Assembly (NCBI RefSeq): GCF_000816245.1
Contig: NZ_CP007769.1
Span: forward strand, 528,464 to 592,463
Direction: 5' to 3'
Source of the DNA: Campylobacter sp. RM16704
GTDB lineage: Bacteria; Campylobacterota; Campylobacteria; Campylobacterales; Campylobacteraceae
DNA: 64,000 nt
The notes beneath the pieces were generated by a model. That model was not told the origin of the DNA and made no database searches. It saw only the letters and a program-made list of their open reading frames with translations. The position numbers and the translations under genes are program-made. Below, in pieces: positions 22,161 to 32,741 of this stretch (position 1 is its first letter; each line of letters opens with the position of its first letter).

Positions 22161-22927
22161 TGATTTTTCCTTTCTATGTATTGTTTTAAAAATTCATAAG
22201 CTTCATTAACTTCTTGAAATTTTTTTACACCTTCTTTTAATTTTGCTTCATTGCTGTTGTTCGCGTTTAAAATATCAGGATGATATTTTTTAGCAAGTTC
22301 TCTATAGCGTTTTTTAAGCTCTTGCAAATTTACATTTTCGCTTACACCTAAGACCTCGCATGCTTTTTGCAAATTCATACCCACCTTTTGAGTTTGCATA
22401 GAATTTAGAAGTCTGTCAAGTATACTTACATCAAGATTAAATGCTTTGACAATGGCTTTTAATACATCTTTTTTAGTGCTGTTAAGTTCTCCATCAATCA
22501 AGGCCATTGCAACCAAAACATTTAATATATTAATTCTTTCTTGTTGAGGTAAAGGTACTTCCTTGATGAGTTCTTTGGCTACTTCATAGGTATCATTTAA
22601 GGTGTTTTTGTGTTCATTAAAACTTTGTTTTAAAAATTCTCTTTCTCTTGAATCTTTGGCATTGTAATCAAGAATTTGTGAGATCATATTAGCTTCATTT
22701 TCGCTAACCCTGCCATCACTTTTTGCTATTTTTGCTAAAAGTGCTATAACATAGTAGTTTAATCTTCTTTTAAAGCCATCAATTCTTTCTTCGTGATAGC
22801 CTTGCTTAAAACCTTGAGAGAAACTTTTAGCCCCTTTTTTAAAAGAGTCTAAAAGATCATCTTTACCCCATGTTTTATAATACCAATAAAATGCCAAAAT
22901 TGCTAATATAAGTAAAACAAAAAGCAT
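22157..22927 (-). CDS. DnaJ-like membrane protein (TerB + J domain, DjlA-like)
   Basis: 256 aa: a short N-terminal membrane helix ([17 protein letters not shown]), a TerB/DjlA-type helical domain (residues about 55-170, with [14 protein letters not shown]), and a C-terminal J domain carrying the HPD tripeptide (YHPDIL). It should stimulate a DnaK-type chaperone at the inner membrane. Same place as Cj0954c between purH and purL. The J domain is at the C-terminus, as in DjlA. Confidence 0.88.
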   Translation of the reverse strand: MLFVLLILAILAFYWYYKTWGKDDLLDSFKKGAKSFSQGFKQGYHEERIDGFKRRLNYYVIALLAKIAKSDGRVSENEANMISQILDYNAKDSREREFLKQSFNEHKNTLNDTYEVAKELIKEVPLPQQERINILNVLVAMALIDGELNSTKKDVLKAIVKAFNLDVSILDRLLNSMQTQKVGMNLQKACEVLGVSENVNLQELKKRYRELAKKYHPDILNANNSNEAKLKEGVKKFQEVNEAYEFLKQYIERKNQ

Positions 22928-22929
22928 TT

Positions 22930-25107
22930 TTATCCTAAATACTCATTAAATTTATCAAAATAAATTGTTTGTAGTTTTGCTAAAGATATCTTAATATCAT
23001 CTAAAATGAAATCTTTTTCATTTAAATTTCCAAGTTTTGTAAATTTAATTCCCATTTCATTTACAAATTCAATAAATTTTTCTTCATTTTTTACTCCGAC
23101 TATGACTCTTGTTGGACTTTCTTCAAAAATAAAGCTTTTGTTTTCAAAATTAGTTTTTACATTAACACCTAAATTTGCCTTTGCGCTCATTTTAGCTAAG
23201 GTAATAGCAAGACCGCCTATACCTATACTATTAGCACAGTCAAGTAATTTTGCTTCGTTTGCTTTTAACAGAAAATCCCATAGTTTTAATTCTGCTTTAA
23301 AATCAATATCTTCAAGCTCTCCAGCAACTTTTTGATCTAATACTTTTGCAATTAAAGAACCTCCAAAAGTACCTTTGCTTTCTCCAAGTAGATAAATAGT
23401 GCTAGTATCTTTGCTAAAATATGATTTTAAAACATTTTCTGCTTTTTCATTTACCCCAACGCAAGCTATAGTTGGACTTGGAAAAATACTTACTCCATCG
23501 GTTTCATTATATAAAGAAACATTGCCACTTACTACAGGGGTATTGAGTTCTTTACAAGCTAATTTAATACCTTCACAACCTTGTGCAAATTGCCACATTA
23601 CCTCAGGATTTTGTGGGTTGCCATAGTTTAAACAATCACTAATTGCTAAAGGTCTGGCTCCTGAGCATGCTATTTTTCTTCCCGCACTTGCAACGGCCGC
23701 TGCTGCACCGATTTTTGGATTTACATAGTTTAATCTTGAGTTACACTCAATTGCCATAGAAAGTAAGCAATTGTTTTCTTTAATTCTAATACTATTTGCA
23801 CCTAAAGCCCCATCACTTTTTAAAGTATTGGTTTGTACGCTTGAGTCAAATTGCTCATAAATATAAGCTTTATTGCTAACATTTTCATCTGCAAGGAGTT
23901 TTTCAAATGCTTCTTGGGTAGGAATGTTAAGTTTAAATTGATAGCTTTTTATTTCATCTAAGTATTTTGGCTTAGATACAGGTCTATCAAGCATAGGTGC
24001 TTTTTCGCTTAGTGGCTCAATCGGGATCAAACCAACTAATTCATCATGCCAAAATAGTTCCATTTTGCCAGTATCGGTAACTTCGCCTATAATAGCTGCA
24101 TCAAGCCCCCATTTGTTAAAAATTTCAATAACTTTCTCTTCATAGCCTTTTTTAGCACAAATTAGCATTCTTTCTTGAGATTCGCTTAGCATTAACTCAT
24201 AAGGAGTCATACCTTCTTCTCTCATAGGAGTTTTATCAAGGTAAAGTTTCATACCGCTACCACTGCGTCCTGCCATTTCAAAAGAGCTTGAAGTAAGTCC
24301 TGCCGCACCCATATCTTGAATTCCAACTATATAATCAGTTTTGAAAAGTTCTAAACAAGCTTCCATTAATAATTTTTCAGCAAATGGATCGCCAATTTGC
24401 ACGGTTGGTCTTAAGCTTTTGCTAGATTCATTAAAACTATCACTTGCCATTACAGCTCCACCAAGCCCGTCACGACCAGTTTTTGAACCCACATAAATTA
24501 CAGGATTACCTATACCTTCAGCTTTTGCATAAAAAATATCTTTAATTTTGCAAGTTCCAAGTGCAAAAGCGTTAACTAAGATATTTCCATTAAAACACTC
24601 ATCAAAAGCGCATTCTCCACCTATAGTAGGTACGCCCATGCAGTTGCCATAATGTGAAATTCCACTTACTACACCTTTGACTAAATATTTTTGATGTTTA
24701 CCTATTTTTTCATCATGGATATTGCCAAATTTTAAAGAATTCATACCTGCAACAACTCTTGCACCCATGGTAAAAATATCGCGTAAAATGCCACCCACTC
24801 CCGTAGCTGCTCCGGCAAAAGGTTCTATAAAACTAGGATGATTATGGCTTTCTACTTTAAATACAGCTGCCATACCTTTGCCTATATCAATAACACCAGC
24901 ATTTTCTCCAGGTCCTTGTATAACCCATGGTGCTTTAGTTGGAAATCCGTTGAGATATTTTTTGCTTGATTTATATGAGCAATGTTCACTCCACATAGCT
25001 GAAATTACTCCAAGTTCCAATAAATTAGGTTCTCTACCTAGTATATTTAAAATTTCTTTATATTCTTCATCACTAATTTTATGTTGTTTTACAATCTCTA
25101 TATCCAT
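22930..25107 (-). CDS. purL: Phosphoribosylformylglycinamidine synthase subunit PurL
   Basis: ATP-dependent synthetase of purine synthesis, the small form (725 aa) that needs PurS and PurQ. Seen: [13 protein letters not shown] near the N-terminus, [20 protein letters not shown], and [26 protein letters not shown] precedes the ATG; mnmE ends 12 bp upstream and djlA starts two bases after the stop. Confidence 0.98.
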   Translation of the reverse strand: MDIEIVKQHKISDEEYKEILNILGREPNLLELGVISAMWSEHCSYKSSKKYLNGFPTKAPWVIQGPGENAGVIDIGKGMAAVFKVESHNHPSFIEPFAGAATGVGGILRDIFTMGARVVAGMNSLKFGNIHDEKIGKHQKYLVKGVVSGISHYGNCMGVPTIGGECAFDECFNGNILVNAFALGTCKIKDIFYAKAEGIGNPVIYVGSKTGRDGLGGAVMASDSFNESSKSLRPTVQIGDPFAEKLLMEACLELFKTDYIVGIQDMGAAGLTSSSFEMAGRSGSGMKLYLDKTPMREEGMTPYELMLSESQERMLICAKKGYEEKVIEIFNKWGLDAAIIGEVTDTGKMELFWHDELVGLIPIEPLSEKAPMLDRPVSKPKYLDEIKSYQFKLNIPTQEAFEKLLADENVSNKAYIYEQFDSSVQTNTLKSDGALGANSIRIKENNCLLSMAIECNSRLNYVNPKIGAAAAVASAGRKIACSGARPLAISDCLNYGNPQNPEVMWQFAQGCEGIKLACKELNTPVVSGNVSLYNETDGVSIFPSPTIACVGVNEKAENVLKSYFSKDTSTIYLLGESKGTFGGSLIAKVLDQKVAGELEDIDFKAELKLWDFLLKANEAKLLDCANSIGIGGLAITLAKMSAKANLGVNVKTNFENKSFIFEESPTRVIVGVKNEEKFIEFVNEMGIKFTKLGNLNEKDFILDDIKISLAKLQTIYFDKFNEYLG

Positions 25108-25119
25108 CTTTTCTCCTTT

Positions 25120-26448
25120 TTATTTTCCTAAGCAAAAATTGCTAAACATTGCCTCTAAAATTTCATCTCTTTCAAATTTTTTAGTAAATTGTGCTATTTC
25201 ATTTATAGCTAAATTTAGTTCAAAAGCAAAAAGCTCTAAAGAATTTTCTTGTAATAAATCTTTTGCACGCAATATTGCTTCGCTTGCATTTTTACAAGCA
25301 TTTAGTATTAAGGTATTACTAATTAACATTTCATCGCCATCTAGTGTATTTAAGTATTCATTTAAGCTTTCTTTAACAGCATTGGTATTTTTTTGAGCAC
25401 AAATATGTATACAATAATTACTAATTTTGTGTTGAAATTTAGCTGGTAAATCACTTTTATTTAAAATATAAATGATTTTTTTGTTAAAAGTTTTTAAAAC
25501 CTGCAATATATGTTCATCTTCTTGTTCAAATTCTTTAGAATTATCAAATACAACTATAATAATATCTGCTTCTTCGATGCTTTTATAACTTAAATTTACT
25601 CCGATTTTTTCAATTTCATCATCTGTATTTCTTATACCCGCTGTATCAATGATTTTGACTAAATGAGAACCTATTTTTAAATTTTCTTCAATACGATCTC
25701 TTGTGGTTCCCGCAGTACTTGAGACAATAGCTCTATCATGGGCTAGAAGTGAATTTAATAAGGAACTTTTACCTGCATTTGGTTTACCTATTATAGCTAT
25801 TTTAAAGCCCTCTATGAGTCCTTTTTTACTTAAAGAAATATTAACTATATCACGTAAAAGTTTTGAATTTTTTTCGCACATGATAATGATTTGATTAAGT
25901 AAATTTTGTGGCAAGTCATCATCTGCGTAATCAATACTAGTTTCAACAAAAGCAAGGGTTTGGACAAGATCTACTCTAATGGTATTTAAAAATTTACTTA
26001 AATCTCCTTTAATATTTTTTGCAATAATATTTGCTGCTTTTGTTGATTTAGACATGATAATATCTTGTATACTGAGAGCTTTTAAAAGATCCATTTTTCC
26101 ATTTAAACAAGCTCTTTTGCTAAATTCACCAGGATTTGCCAAGCGCGCACCTGCTAAAATAAGCTCATCAAGTAAAATTTCGCTTAGAGAAAAACCGCCA
26201 TGAAGTTGAAATTCTACTATATCTTCTCCTGTGAAAGAATATGGTGCTTTAAAATAAATCACTAAAGCCTCATCTAAGAAGTCATTATTATTTTTATAAA
26301 GTTTACATAAATGTGCATAACGAGGTTTAAGTTCTTTTTTTTGAGTAATTTTTTGGGCAAGATTTAAAGAGTTGCTTCCGCTTAATCTAATGATACTTAT
26401 AGAGCCTATTCCATAAGCTGTAGCAATAGCGGCTATAGTGTCATTCAT
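25120..26448 (-). CDS. mnmE: tRNA modification GTPase MnmE (TrmE)
   Basis: With MnmG it installs the carboxymethylaminomethyl group on U34 of certain tRNAs. N-terminal formyl-folate-binding domain ([22 protein letters not shown]), central G domain with [17 protein letters not shown] and DTAGIR, and the C-terminal catalytic CLGK. 442 aa. The start overlaps the jag stop (ATGA), the conserved order downstream of yidC. Confidence 0.98.
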   Translation of the reverse strand: MNDTIAAIATAYGIGSISIIRLSGSNSLNLAQKITQKKELKPRYAHLCKLYKNNNDFLDEALVIYFKAPYSFTGEDIVEFQLHGGFSLSEILLDELILAGARLANPGEFSKRACLNGKMDLLKALSIQDIIMSKSTKAANIIAKNIKGDLSKFLNTIRVDLVQTLAFVETSIDYADDDLPQNLLNQIIIMCEKNSKLLRDIVNISLSKKGLIEGFKIAIIGKPNAGKSSLLNSLLAHDRAIVSSTAGTTRDRIEENLKIGSHLVKIIDTAGIRNTDDEIEKIGVNLSYKSIEEADIIIVVFDNSKEFEQEDEHILQVLKTFNKKIIYILNKSDLPAKFQHKISNYCIHICAQKNTNAVKESLNEYLNTLDGDEMLISNTLILNACKNASEAILRAKDLLQENSLELFAFELNLAINEIAQFTKKFERDEILEAMFSNFCLGK

Positions 26449-27275
26449 TCATTTTTCTTCAAAAAATCATTTACAACGATATATCTTTGCTCATCGTTTT
26501 GTTTGATAGCTACATATTTATTCGGAAATCGCTCTCTTAATTTTTCTAATGCAAGTTTTAGCCAAATTCCATCTAATGGTTTAGTTTGTACTTTTCCATT
26601 GGTTTCTATCTTTTCTATAAGAATTTTCAAGTAATTATCTATAGCTTGAGTTTGGTTTTCTAAAAATTGTGCAATTTCTAGTCTTGGTTGAATTTTATAT
26701 TTAGCATTTAGCCAATTGTAGAGTAGATATGAAAAAGCTTTATATCTATGTGCTTCCCTACCTATTAATAAAGCAGCATCTTTTCCATCAAGCTTAATTA
26801 AAACACAATTTTTATCCCAAATACTAACTTGTATTACTTTAATATCAAAATCAAAAGTTGCAAGTAATTTCTCTAGGGAAATTTTTATTTCATCTATATA
26901 GAAATCAATATCTTTTTCTTCTTCAGATTCTTTATGAAAAGAATCAAAAATAACATCATTTTTTACTTTGTAATATTCTTTAGATTGAATTTCTAGCGGT
27001 CTTTGATTCTTTTCTTTGTATTCTTTTTTTTGCTCATTTTTTTCGTAACTTTTTGAAGTATGCTTTGTAGATTTTTCATTATGATTTTTTTTGAATTTTT
27101 CATTATGATTTTTTTTATGTCCTTTTACATAAATAATGGCATTTTTCCTAAATAAACCAAAAAATCCTGTTTTAGAATGTTGAATAACATCATATTCTAG
27201 ATCAATTACAGAACACTCAAATTGTTTTGAGGCCTTTATGAGTGCTGTTTGTAAATCTTTAGCTTCTATGTTCAT
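26445..27275 (-). CDS. Jag/KhpB-like RNA-binding protein
   Basis: 276 aa with a Jag-N domain (residues 1-52, with [18 protein letters not shown]), a lysine/asparagine-rich linker, a KH domain ([19 protein letters not shown] near 165-185) and an R3H-like C-terminus (about 215-276). Family members bind RNA and are encoded next to yidC. The linker holds a short tandem duplication of KKNHNEK. It starts inside the end of yidC and overlaps mnmE by four bases, so translation of the block is coupled. Confidence 0.9.
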   Translation of the reverse strand: MNIEAKDLQTALIKASKQFECSVIDLEYDVIQHSKTGFFGLFRKNAIIYVKGHKKNHNEKFKKNHNEKSTKHTSKSYEKNEQKKEYKEKNQRPLEIQSKEYYKVKNDVIFDSFHKESEEEKDIDFYIDEIKISLEKLLATFDFDIKVIQVSIWDKNCVLIKLDGKDAALLIGREAHRYKAFSYLLYNWLNAKYKIQPRLEIAQFLENQTQAIDNYLKILIEKIETNGKVQTKPLDGIWLKLALEKLRERFPNKYVAIKQNDEQRYIVVNDFLKKNE

Positions 27276-28836
27276 GTTTAGCTATTTCCTCTTTTTTGTG
27301 GTTTTTAAAAAGCTTATTAACGATTATTTGCTGGATAAGTGAACAAATATTATTAATGCACCAATACAAAGTTAATCCCGCTGGGAAAGTTAAGAAAAAG
27401 AAAGTAAAAATCAAAGGTAAGAATTTCATAATTTTTTCTTGCATAGGATCTTGTATAGCCATTGGTGTAATAAGCTGTTGAATAAACATAGTAAGTCCCA
27501 TGAAAATAGGTAGGATAAACCATGGGTCCATTACTGATAAATCTGTAATCCAAAATGCCCAAGGTGCAGCTTTAAGCTCTATAGCATTAAGCAACACTCT
27601 ATAAATTGCAAAGAAGATAGGAATTTGTATAAGTATAGGTAAGCACCCGCTCATTGGGTTTGCACCGTGTTTTTTATAAAGTTCCATCATATGCAAATTC
27701 ATTTTTTGAGGATCGCCTTTATAGCGTTCTCTAATCTCTTTCATTTTTGGAGCTAAATCTTTAAGCTTATTCATAGAAATCATTGATTTATAAGTAAGAG
27801 GGAAAAGAATAATACGCACAATTAAAGTCATTATAACAATAGCCCAACCCCAATTTCCCATATACCCATGTAAGAAATTTAAAAATTCAAACATTGGCTT
27901 AGCTATAAAAGTAAACCAGCCATATTCAATCACATCATCTAATCTTGGATCAATACTTCTTAAAACATCGTGTTCTTTTGAGCCTATATAACCACTTGCC
28001 TTAAAAGTATTGTTTGCACTTGCAAATACAATTGAATTTTCATGTTTATCTTTAGTAACTACTGCATTAAGTTGATTATTAAAATTATAAAAGAATGCAC
28101 TATAGTAACGGTCTGAAGCTGCCATTAATGTAACATTAGAAAAACTTTCATCATTTTCTACATCACCATCTTCAAGCATTGTTATTTTATCTGCTTTATC
28201 GAGTATTAACACTCCGTGTACAGTATAACTATCTACTGCTATATTTGGACGATAACCTGGAGTAATAAAATAAGGTGTATCTTTATTTAAATTTATTTCT
28301 AAATCGTAGTTTCCATATTTATAAAAAGTGATTTTTTTGGTTATTACTAAATCATTTAAATTTTGAGTAAGAATTAAAGTGGTGTTTTCATCGCTTATAT
28401 TGACTGTCTTTTGACTAGTTGTGTATGGTGTATTGAAAGCCTCTTGATTGATTTTTGTATCAGCGAATCTGATTTCTAGAGGTAAAGGAGATAAAGAAGT
28501 ATCTACTAGATTGATACTTTTACCATTTTCATCTTTATACTTTTTATCACTTAGATAAAATTTAGCTATTCTACCTAAAGAATCAATATGTGCCTCAAAA
28601 TGCTCACTCTTAACTACTGCAATTTCTGCTTTTTGGTTTATACTAAGTTCTGGTTTTGGAGCTTGTGTATTTATATTTACATTGGCTTGTGGAGCTGAGT
28701 TGTTTTGTTCTGCTTGAGTTGCATTTTGCTCAACTGGTATTTTTGGGATAAAAAAGTAATCATATATAACAAAAAATAAAAACGATAAGACTACAGCTAT
28801 TAATATACGTTTTTGTTGGGATAAGTTTTCTGACAC
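27259..28836 (-). CDS. yidC: Membrane protein insertase YidC
   Basis: Inserts and folds inner-membrane proteins alone or with SecYEG. 525 aa: N-terminal helix ([20 protein letters not shown]), a large periplasmic beta domain (about 60-320), then five C-terminal helices with [24 protein letters not shown]-type core and [17 protein letters not shown]. The start is GTG with AAAGGA eight bases upstream; it lies within the end of yidD. A basic tail ([14 protein letters not shown]) fits ribosome contact. Confidence 0.97.
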   Translation of the reverse strand: MSENLSQQKRILIAVVLSFLFFVIYDYFFIPKIPVEQNATQAEQNNSAPQANVNINTQAPKPELSINQKAEIAVVKSEHFEAHIDSLGRIAKFYLSDKKYKDENGKSINLVDTSLSPLPLEIRFADTKINQEAFNTPYTTSQKTVNISDENTTLILTQNLNDLVITKKITFYKYGNYDLEINLNKDTPYFITPGYRPNIAVDSYTVHGVLILDKADKITMLEDGDVENDESFSNVTLMAASDRYYSAFFYNFNNQLNAVVTKDKHENSIVFASANNTFKASGYIGSKEHDVLRSIDPRLDDVIEYGWFTFIAKPMFEFLNFLHGYMGNWGWAIVIMTLIVRIILFPLTYKSMISMNKLKDLAPKMKEIRERYKGDPQKMNLHMMELYKKHGANPMSGCLPILIQIPIFFAIYRVLLNAIELKAAPWAFWITDLSVMDPWFILPIFMGLTMFIQQLITPMAIQDPMQEKIMKFLPLIFTFFFLTFPAGLTLYWCINNICSLIQQIIVNKLFKNHKKEEIAKHEHRS

Positions 28837-29183
28837 GGATTGTCCTTTGAAAATATAATCTTAATTAAAAAAAATTGATTATCTTTGCAAGGTATATATA
28901 AATAATTAAGTTGTTTTAAGGCATTATTATGAGGTTTAAAGCAAATACCTGTGTTTAGATTATTCTTGCATATTTTAGGATAATCAATACCGCCTTTAAA
29001 AAATGGATTACACTTTAAGATTCTTAAAAAAACTGCCACAAATGCCTTTAAAATATTATTTTTATTAAATTGCCATAAGGCATATTCAGAGCAACTTGGA
29101 TAATATCTACAACATTTTGGTTTTAAAGGGCTGATAAAAAGCTGATAAAATCTGATAAGTTTTATACAAATTATTTTATACAT
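28800..29183 (-). CDS. yidD: Membrane protein insertion efficiency factor YidD
   Basis: Small membrane-associated protein that aids YidC. The conserved core [24 protein letters not shown] and FFKGGIDYP is present. The frame opens at 29204, but [14 protein letters not shown] at 29183 is the normal N-terminus and is chosen. About 127 aa with a long C-terminal tail of low conservation (residues 80-127), beyond the usual 70-115 residue core. Overlaps rnpA at its start and yidC at its end. Confidence 0.9.
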   Translation of the reverse strand: MYKIICIKLIRFYQLFISPLKPKCCRYYPSCSEYALWQFNKNNILKAFVAVFLRILKCNPFFKGGIDYPKICKNNLNTGICFKPHNNALKQLNYLYIPCKDNQFFLIKIIFSKDNPCQKTYPNKNVY

Positions 29184-29497
29184 CCTATTTTTTTTAAACC
29201 CCATTTTAAGTTTTTTTCTAATTTAAAAAAAGGAATCTCAGCAATACTTGTTTTAGCTACAAGTATGTATTTTCCATTTTTAACTTGATTTTTAACCTGA
29301 AAAAAAGCTGATCTTAAGAGTCTTTTTGCTCTATTTCTCATAACAGCTTTTCCAACTTTTTTACTAGCAACAACAGCAATTTTTTTTTCACTACTAAAAG
29401 TATAAAAAATGATCACACCTTCGCAATGCCATTTTTTACCTTCTTTATAAATTGTTGCAAATTCTTCTAAGCTATTAATGCTTAGAAAATCTTTTAT
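29171..29497 (-). CDS. rnpA: Ribonuclease P protein component, likely ATA start
   Basis: Protein subunit of RNase P, which matures tRNA 5' ends. The core [25 protein letters not shown] is the RNR-type signature. A GTG at 29416 would give 81 aa and delete the conserved N-terminal helix/strand. The frame upstream continues with clear RnpA sequence ([20 protein letters not shown]), and the stop upstream leaves no ATG, GTG or TTG in frame. An ATA at 29497-29495 gives 108 aa, a normal RnpA length, and overlaps the rpmH stop as ATAA. An ATT at 29506 is the other candidate. RnpA identity is sure; the start is inference. Confidence 0.8.
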   Translation of the reverse strand: MKDFLSINSLEEFATIYKEGKKWHCEGVIIFYTFSSEKKIAVVASKKVGKAVMRNRAKRLLRSAFFQVKNQVKNGKYILVAKTSIAEIPFFKLEKNLKWGLKKIGCIK

Positions 29498-29628
29498 ACT
29501 GCTAATCTTTTTCTACCTTTAGCACGTCTAGCGTTGATTACTTTACGACCGTTTTTACTTTTCATACGCACGCGAAAACCATGAGTTCTTTTCTTGGGAG
29601 TTTTGTGTGGTTGATATGTTCTTTTCAT
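29494..29628 (-). CDS. rpmH: 50S ribosomal protein L34
   Basis: 44-residue basic protein starting [18 protein letters not shown] and ending GRKRLAV, the standard L34 pattern. TTAAGGAAAAAA precedes the ATG. First gene of rpmH-rnpA-yidD-yidC-jag-mnmE. Its TAA stop overlaps the presumed rnpA start. Confidence 0.98.
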   Translation of the reverse strand: MKRTYQPHKTPKKRTHGFRVRMKSKNGRKVINARRAKGRKRLAV

Positions 29629-29673
29629 ATTTTTTTCCTTAACTTAAAATAAAAAACAAAATAATAAACGAGT

Positions 29674-29679
29674 ATTTTA
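29674..29679 (-). promoter_or_regulatory. Candidate -10 element of rpmH operon
   Basis: TAAAAT in the context TTGTTAAAATACT on the minus strand, about 46 bp before rpmH. It is the best -10-like hexamer in the 146-bp divergent region, which is otherwise plain AT-rich sequence. No -35 is evident. Confidence 0.35.
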
Positions 29680-29774
29680 ACAAAATCTTACTTAAATCTG
29701 CTTTTAATTAAGAGTTATTTTAAAAGTTTTTGCTAAATTTTTGTATTTGTTTTAAATTTTTACAAGGAACAATA

Positions 29775-30245
29775 ATGAAATTTGAAATTTGTGAGAGTAA
29801 AAAAGAGGATTTAGAAAAAATTTTGGAGCTATTAAAAGAACTTGCTGTCCATGAAAATATGCTTGATAGTGTAAAATGTACAACCAAGGAACTTGAAGAA
29901 TCCTTTTTTAAACATAAATATGCTAAGGCGTTAAGTTTGAAGGTTGATGATAAAATTATAGGATATGTAATGTATTTTTATACCTTTTCATCTTTTTGGG
30001 GTTTAGGAGGTTTATATCTAGAAGATATTTATATTCAGCCAAAGTATAGAAAAAAGGGTTATGCTAAAGCTGTTTTTAGATACTTAGCACAAATTTGTAA
30101 GAAAAAAAATCTTAAACGTTTAGAATGGGTATGTTTAAATGATAATGATTTGGGCATAGAGTTTTATACCGCACTTAATGCACGCCATATGAGTGAATGG
30201 AGAACATATCGTCTAGAAGGAAAAAATTTAGAAGCATTGATGTAA
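29775..30245 (+). CDS. GNAT-family N-acetyltransferase
   Basis: 156-residue acetyltransferase of the spermidine/spermine-type GNAT group: acetyl-CoA binding region YIQPKYRKKGYAKAVFRYL, then WVCLNDNDLGIEFYTALNARHM with the typical YxALGA-like end. The open frame begins at 29730, but MKFEICESKKED at 29775 has AAGGAAC upstream and matches the family start. Substrate unknown. Same place as Cj0962, and it shares TAATG with the next gene. Confidence 0.85.
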   Translation: MKFEICESKKEDLEKILELLKELAVHENMLDSVKCTTKELEESFFKHKYAKALSLKVDDKIIGYVMYFYTFSSFWGLGGLYLEDIYIQPKYRKKGYAKAVFRYLAQICKKKNLKRLEWVCLNDNDLGIEFYTALNARHMSEWRTYRLEGKNLEALM

Positions 30246-30856
30246 TGGATAAAAGAAATTTACATTATTTAAGAGCTTTTGGCTTTGAATATATAGAAGA
30301 GCAAATGCAATTTAAAAAGCATGATTTAAATTTTGAAGAATTAAAAGACAAAGTTAAAAATTGCAAGCTATGTCATTTTTCTAAATTGAGAAAAAATATT
30401 TTAATGGAAAAAGAAGTTAAAAACGCTAAAATTATAATTTTTCAATCCTTTGTTGATAAAGATGAGAATGAAAGTGGAAAGCTTTTTGCTTCAAAAGCTA
30501 AACAAGAGCTTTTACAAATATGCAAAGAGCTCTTGAATTTAAGTGAAAATGAGATTTATTTCTCTTATATGATAAAATGTTTTAGTAATTTTAAAATTGA
30601 TGAGTATGCTGTAAATTCATGTTTACCATATTTTTATAGTGAACTTGAATTTATTAAAGCAAAGCTTGTTTTATGTTTAGGCAAAGAAGCTTTTGCTGGC
30701 TTGGGTTTTGAAAATTTTCAAAAGTATAAGGGTCAATGGCTTCATTTTAACAATATTTTACTTTTACCAAGTTATGATTTGAATTTCTTAAATAAAAATC
30801 CTAGCTTTTATACTGAATTTATAGAAGATATTAAAAAAATAAAAGGGTATTTATGA
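30245..30856 (+). CDS. Uracil-DNA glycosylase family 4/5-like Fe-S protein
   Basis: 203 aa with four cysteines at 40, 43, 112 and 126 (C-x2-C-x68-C-x13-C), the 4Fe-4S pattern of family 4/5 uracil-DNA glycosylases, and an UDG-like fold order (KIIIFQSF, FSYMIKC, KLVLCLGKEAF). The catalytic GEAPG-type motif is not recognisable; FQSFVDKDENESG stands in its place. Activity is thus uncertain, and it may be a diverged or non-catalytic member. The start overlaps the acetyltransferase stop and matches Cj0963. Confidence 0.75.
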   Translation: MDKRNLHYLRAFGFEYIEEQMQFKKHDLNFEELKDKVKNCKLCHFSKLRKNILMEKEVKNAKIIIFQSFVDKDENESGKLFASKAKQELLQICKELLNLSENEIYFSYMIKCFSNFKIDEYAVNSCLPYFYSELEFIKAKLVLCLGKEAFAGLGFENFQKYKGQWLHFNNILLLPSYDLNFLNKNPSFYTEFIEDIKKIKGYL

Positions 30857-32070
30857 AAAAATGTTTTATTTGTGTAATAATGAGTTTGGCCTTAGCTTCG
30901 AATATTTTTTCCAAAGAACAAAGGCCATCTCCTATAGAACCTAGTGAATCTTTTTATCCAAATTTAGAATTCCAAAATTGTGATAATGAATGTTTATTTT
31001 CTTTATTGGAAACAGGACTTTATTTTAATTTTTTGTCAAGGTTTAGTAGTGATAACACAAATGAACTCTTAGTAAATATTTATGCAAAACTTTTAAATTC
31101 CATTATAGATTTTGAAAAAAGAATTCAAAAGAATGCAAGTGTAAAATTAGCTATCATTATTCCTGAGCAGACTATTAAAAGTTATTCCAATACTATAATA
31201 AATTCAAGTATAGCTTATCTTTTAAGACAAAGAGCACAGATAAAAGTAAAAGTTTTTTTGATAGGTACTGAAGATGAAAGTAAGATAACAAAAGCTTTTA
31301 AACAAGCACAAAATGAAAAATTCAATTATATTATTGCAGGCTTTACTGAAAAAGGTGTAAAAAATTTGCTCAAAGAAAATCTTGATTCAAATATAAAAGT
31401 TTTTATTCCTACTGTACATAAGAGATATATTAATACACAAAATGAAAATGTGTATTTTGGAAGTATAGATTATCAAAAACAGCTTCAAAAACTTTTAGAA
31501 TTTTCTAATGGTAAAAATATTATTTTTTCAGAGGGAACACCTTTGGCAAGTCGTTTAGATGGAATTGTTCTAAATGCAGGTGATGGAAATGAGAAAATTT
31601 ATACTATCAATAGTTCTAAATTTGATTTTAAAAGTATTTTAAACCAAAACAAAAGTTTTCAAAATTCAAGTATCATTTTAAATACTTCTTTGATTAAAAC
31701 AGCACTTATAAGCTCTCAAATAAGAACTTATGATATAAAGCCTTTTGTGTTACTATCTACCCAAATAAATTATAATCCTATATTATTAAGCTTAACACAA
31801 ATTAATGATAGAAAAAAGCTTTTATTAGCAAATTCTATTTCTAATGAAGATCAAACTTTAGGTTATTTAAATGAGGTTTTTTCGCAAAATATTAATTACA
31901 ATTGGATAGCCTATGCAACTAGTGTTGGACTTGACTATTTTTACACGCAGTATTTGGATAAAGACTCTCAAAGAATCTTCAATGAAAGTTTAAATAATAA
32001 TCAATTTGATTATAAAGTTAAAATCATTCGTTCGCAAGGTTTAGGTTTTGTTCCTTTGCAAGATCAGTAA
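30853..32070 (+). CDS. Periplasmic protein (Cj0964-like)
   Basis: 405 aa with a cleavable signal peptide (MKKCFICVIMSLALASNIFS). The body has alternating strands and helices (KLAIIIPEQTIKSYS, KVFLIGTEDES, YIIAGFTEKGV) like a type 1 periplasmic-binding or LppC-like fold. Function unknown. It starts four bases inside the UDG-like gene and its last 47 bp overlap the convergent thioesterase gene. Confidence 0.75.
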   Translation: MKKCFICVIMSLALASNIFSKEQRPSPIEPSESFYPNLEFQNCDNECLFSLLETGLYFNFLSRFSSDNTNELLVNIYAKLLNSIIDFEKRIQKNASVKLAIIIPEQTIKSYSNTIINSSIAYLLRQRAQIKVKVFLIGTEDESKITKAFKQAQNEKFNYIIAGFTEKGVKNLLKENLDSNIKVFIPTVHKRYINTQNENVYFGSIDYQKQLQKLLEFSNGKNIIFSEGTPLASRLDGIVLNAGDGNEKIYTINSSKFDFKSILNQNKSFQNSSIILNTSLIKTALISSQIRTYDIKPFVLLSTQINYNPILLSLTQINDRKKLLLANSISNEDQTLGYLNEVFSQNINYNWIAYATSVGLDYFYTQYLDKDSQRIFNESLNNNQFDYKVKIIRSQGLGFVPLQDQ

Positions 32071-32428
32071 AAATTTTAACTATAGCTTCATCTATAGGAG
32101 TCACTTTTTCACTTTTCAAAAAAGCTAAAGTGACTTCAGCTTCAAAAAGTTTCGTGTTTTCTTTATAAATCTCTTGTTTTATAAATACCGAAGCTTTTTT
32201 AAGTTTTATGATGAAAGTTTTTACCTCTATGAGATCACCAAGTTTGGCTGGTTTTAAAAAGTTGCAATTTGCTTTAGTAAGCAAAAAATGCCCCTTGTTT
32301 TTATCAAAAATGTCTGCGTTCTTTTGAAAAAATATTTCACTTCTTGCTCTTTCACAAAATTTTAAATAATTGCTATGATATACAACACCTCCTGTATCGG
32401 TATCTTCGTAATAAATTCGTATTTGCAT
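32024..32428 (-). CDS. Acyl-CoA thioesterase, YbgC/4-hydroxybenzoyl-CoA type
   Basis: 134-residue hotdog thioesterase. YYEDTDTGGVVYHSNYLKFCERAR near the N-terminus carries the catalytic aspartate and the helix of the family. The tail is a diverged GLY/GFVP-poor end overlapping the convergent periplasmic gene by 47 bp. Corresponds to Cj0965c. YbgC proteins act on acyl-CoA or acyl-ACP near the membrane; the real substrate is not known. Confidence 0.88.
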   Translation of the reverse strand: MQIRIYYEDTDTGGVVYHSNYLKFCERARSEIFFQKNADIFDKNKGHFLLTKANCNFLKPAKLGDLIEVKTFIIKLKKASVFIKQEIYKENTKLFEAEVTLAFLKSEKVTPIDEAIVKIFTDLAKEQNLNLANE

Positions 32429-32741
32429 AAAAAATCCTTGTTGTATTAATATGGTATTTTCTATTTGTTTTTAGAAAAAATAAATGGCTAAAATACAATA
32501 TAAACTAGCAAAAACAAATTTTGCCACAAAATAATTTATTATTGAATAAAAATTGATTTACTAGTAAGTTTTTTGTTATTAAATGTAGTATTGTTAATAC
32601 AATAAATTTAATAATACTTTTTAATTCTAATTTTTTAAGTTAAAAAAACAATAAAATCTCAAAAAGTATAAAGTATTTTATTCTAATTTAAAATATAATT
32701 TTATGTTAGAATTATATTTTAATTATATAAAAAGGAAAATC
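32429..32741. other. AT-rich intergenic region before the dsb-ast island
   Basis: 313 bp with no gene. It holds the promoter regions of the leftward thioesterase and rightward dsbA. A short GCAAAA/TTTTGC inverted repeat lies at 32508-32524, an ATTGT/ACAAT pair near 32590, and a larger inverted repeat just before dsbA. No tRNA or known RNA family is recognised. Confidence 0.7.
32690..32720 (+). promoter_or_regulatory. 11-bp inverted repeat before dsbA1
   Basis: AAAATATAATT and AATTATATTTT are perfectly inverted around a 9-base loop and end about 21 bp before the first dsbA start. It could be an operator or 5'-UTR hairpin; in such AT-rich DNA chance is possible. Confidence 0.4.

Noticed and set aside
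24878-25396. 172-codon open frame on the plus strand
   Set aside because: It is antisense to the end of mnmE and the start of purL, both with clear motifs; such long shadows are common in AT-rich genes.
29171-29416. 81-aa RnpA starting at GTG 29416
   Set aside because: Conserved RnpA sequence continues upstream of this codon, so the protein would lack its N-terminal part.
29171-29760. Chromosome origin near rpmH-rnpA
   Set aside because: No dnaA gene or cluster of DnaA boxes is seen; in Campylobacter the origin lies by dnaA elsewhere.
32024-32070. Frameshift or misassembly where Cj0964-like and thioesterase genes overlap
   Set aside because: Convergent overlap of 47 bp is long but both frames end cleanly, and similar overlaps occur at 42378 and 51923.
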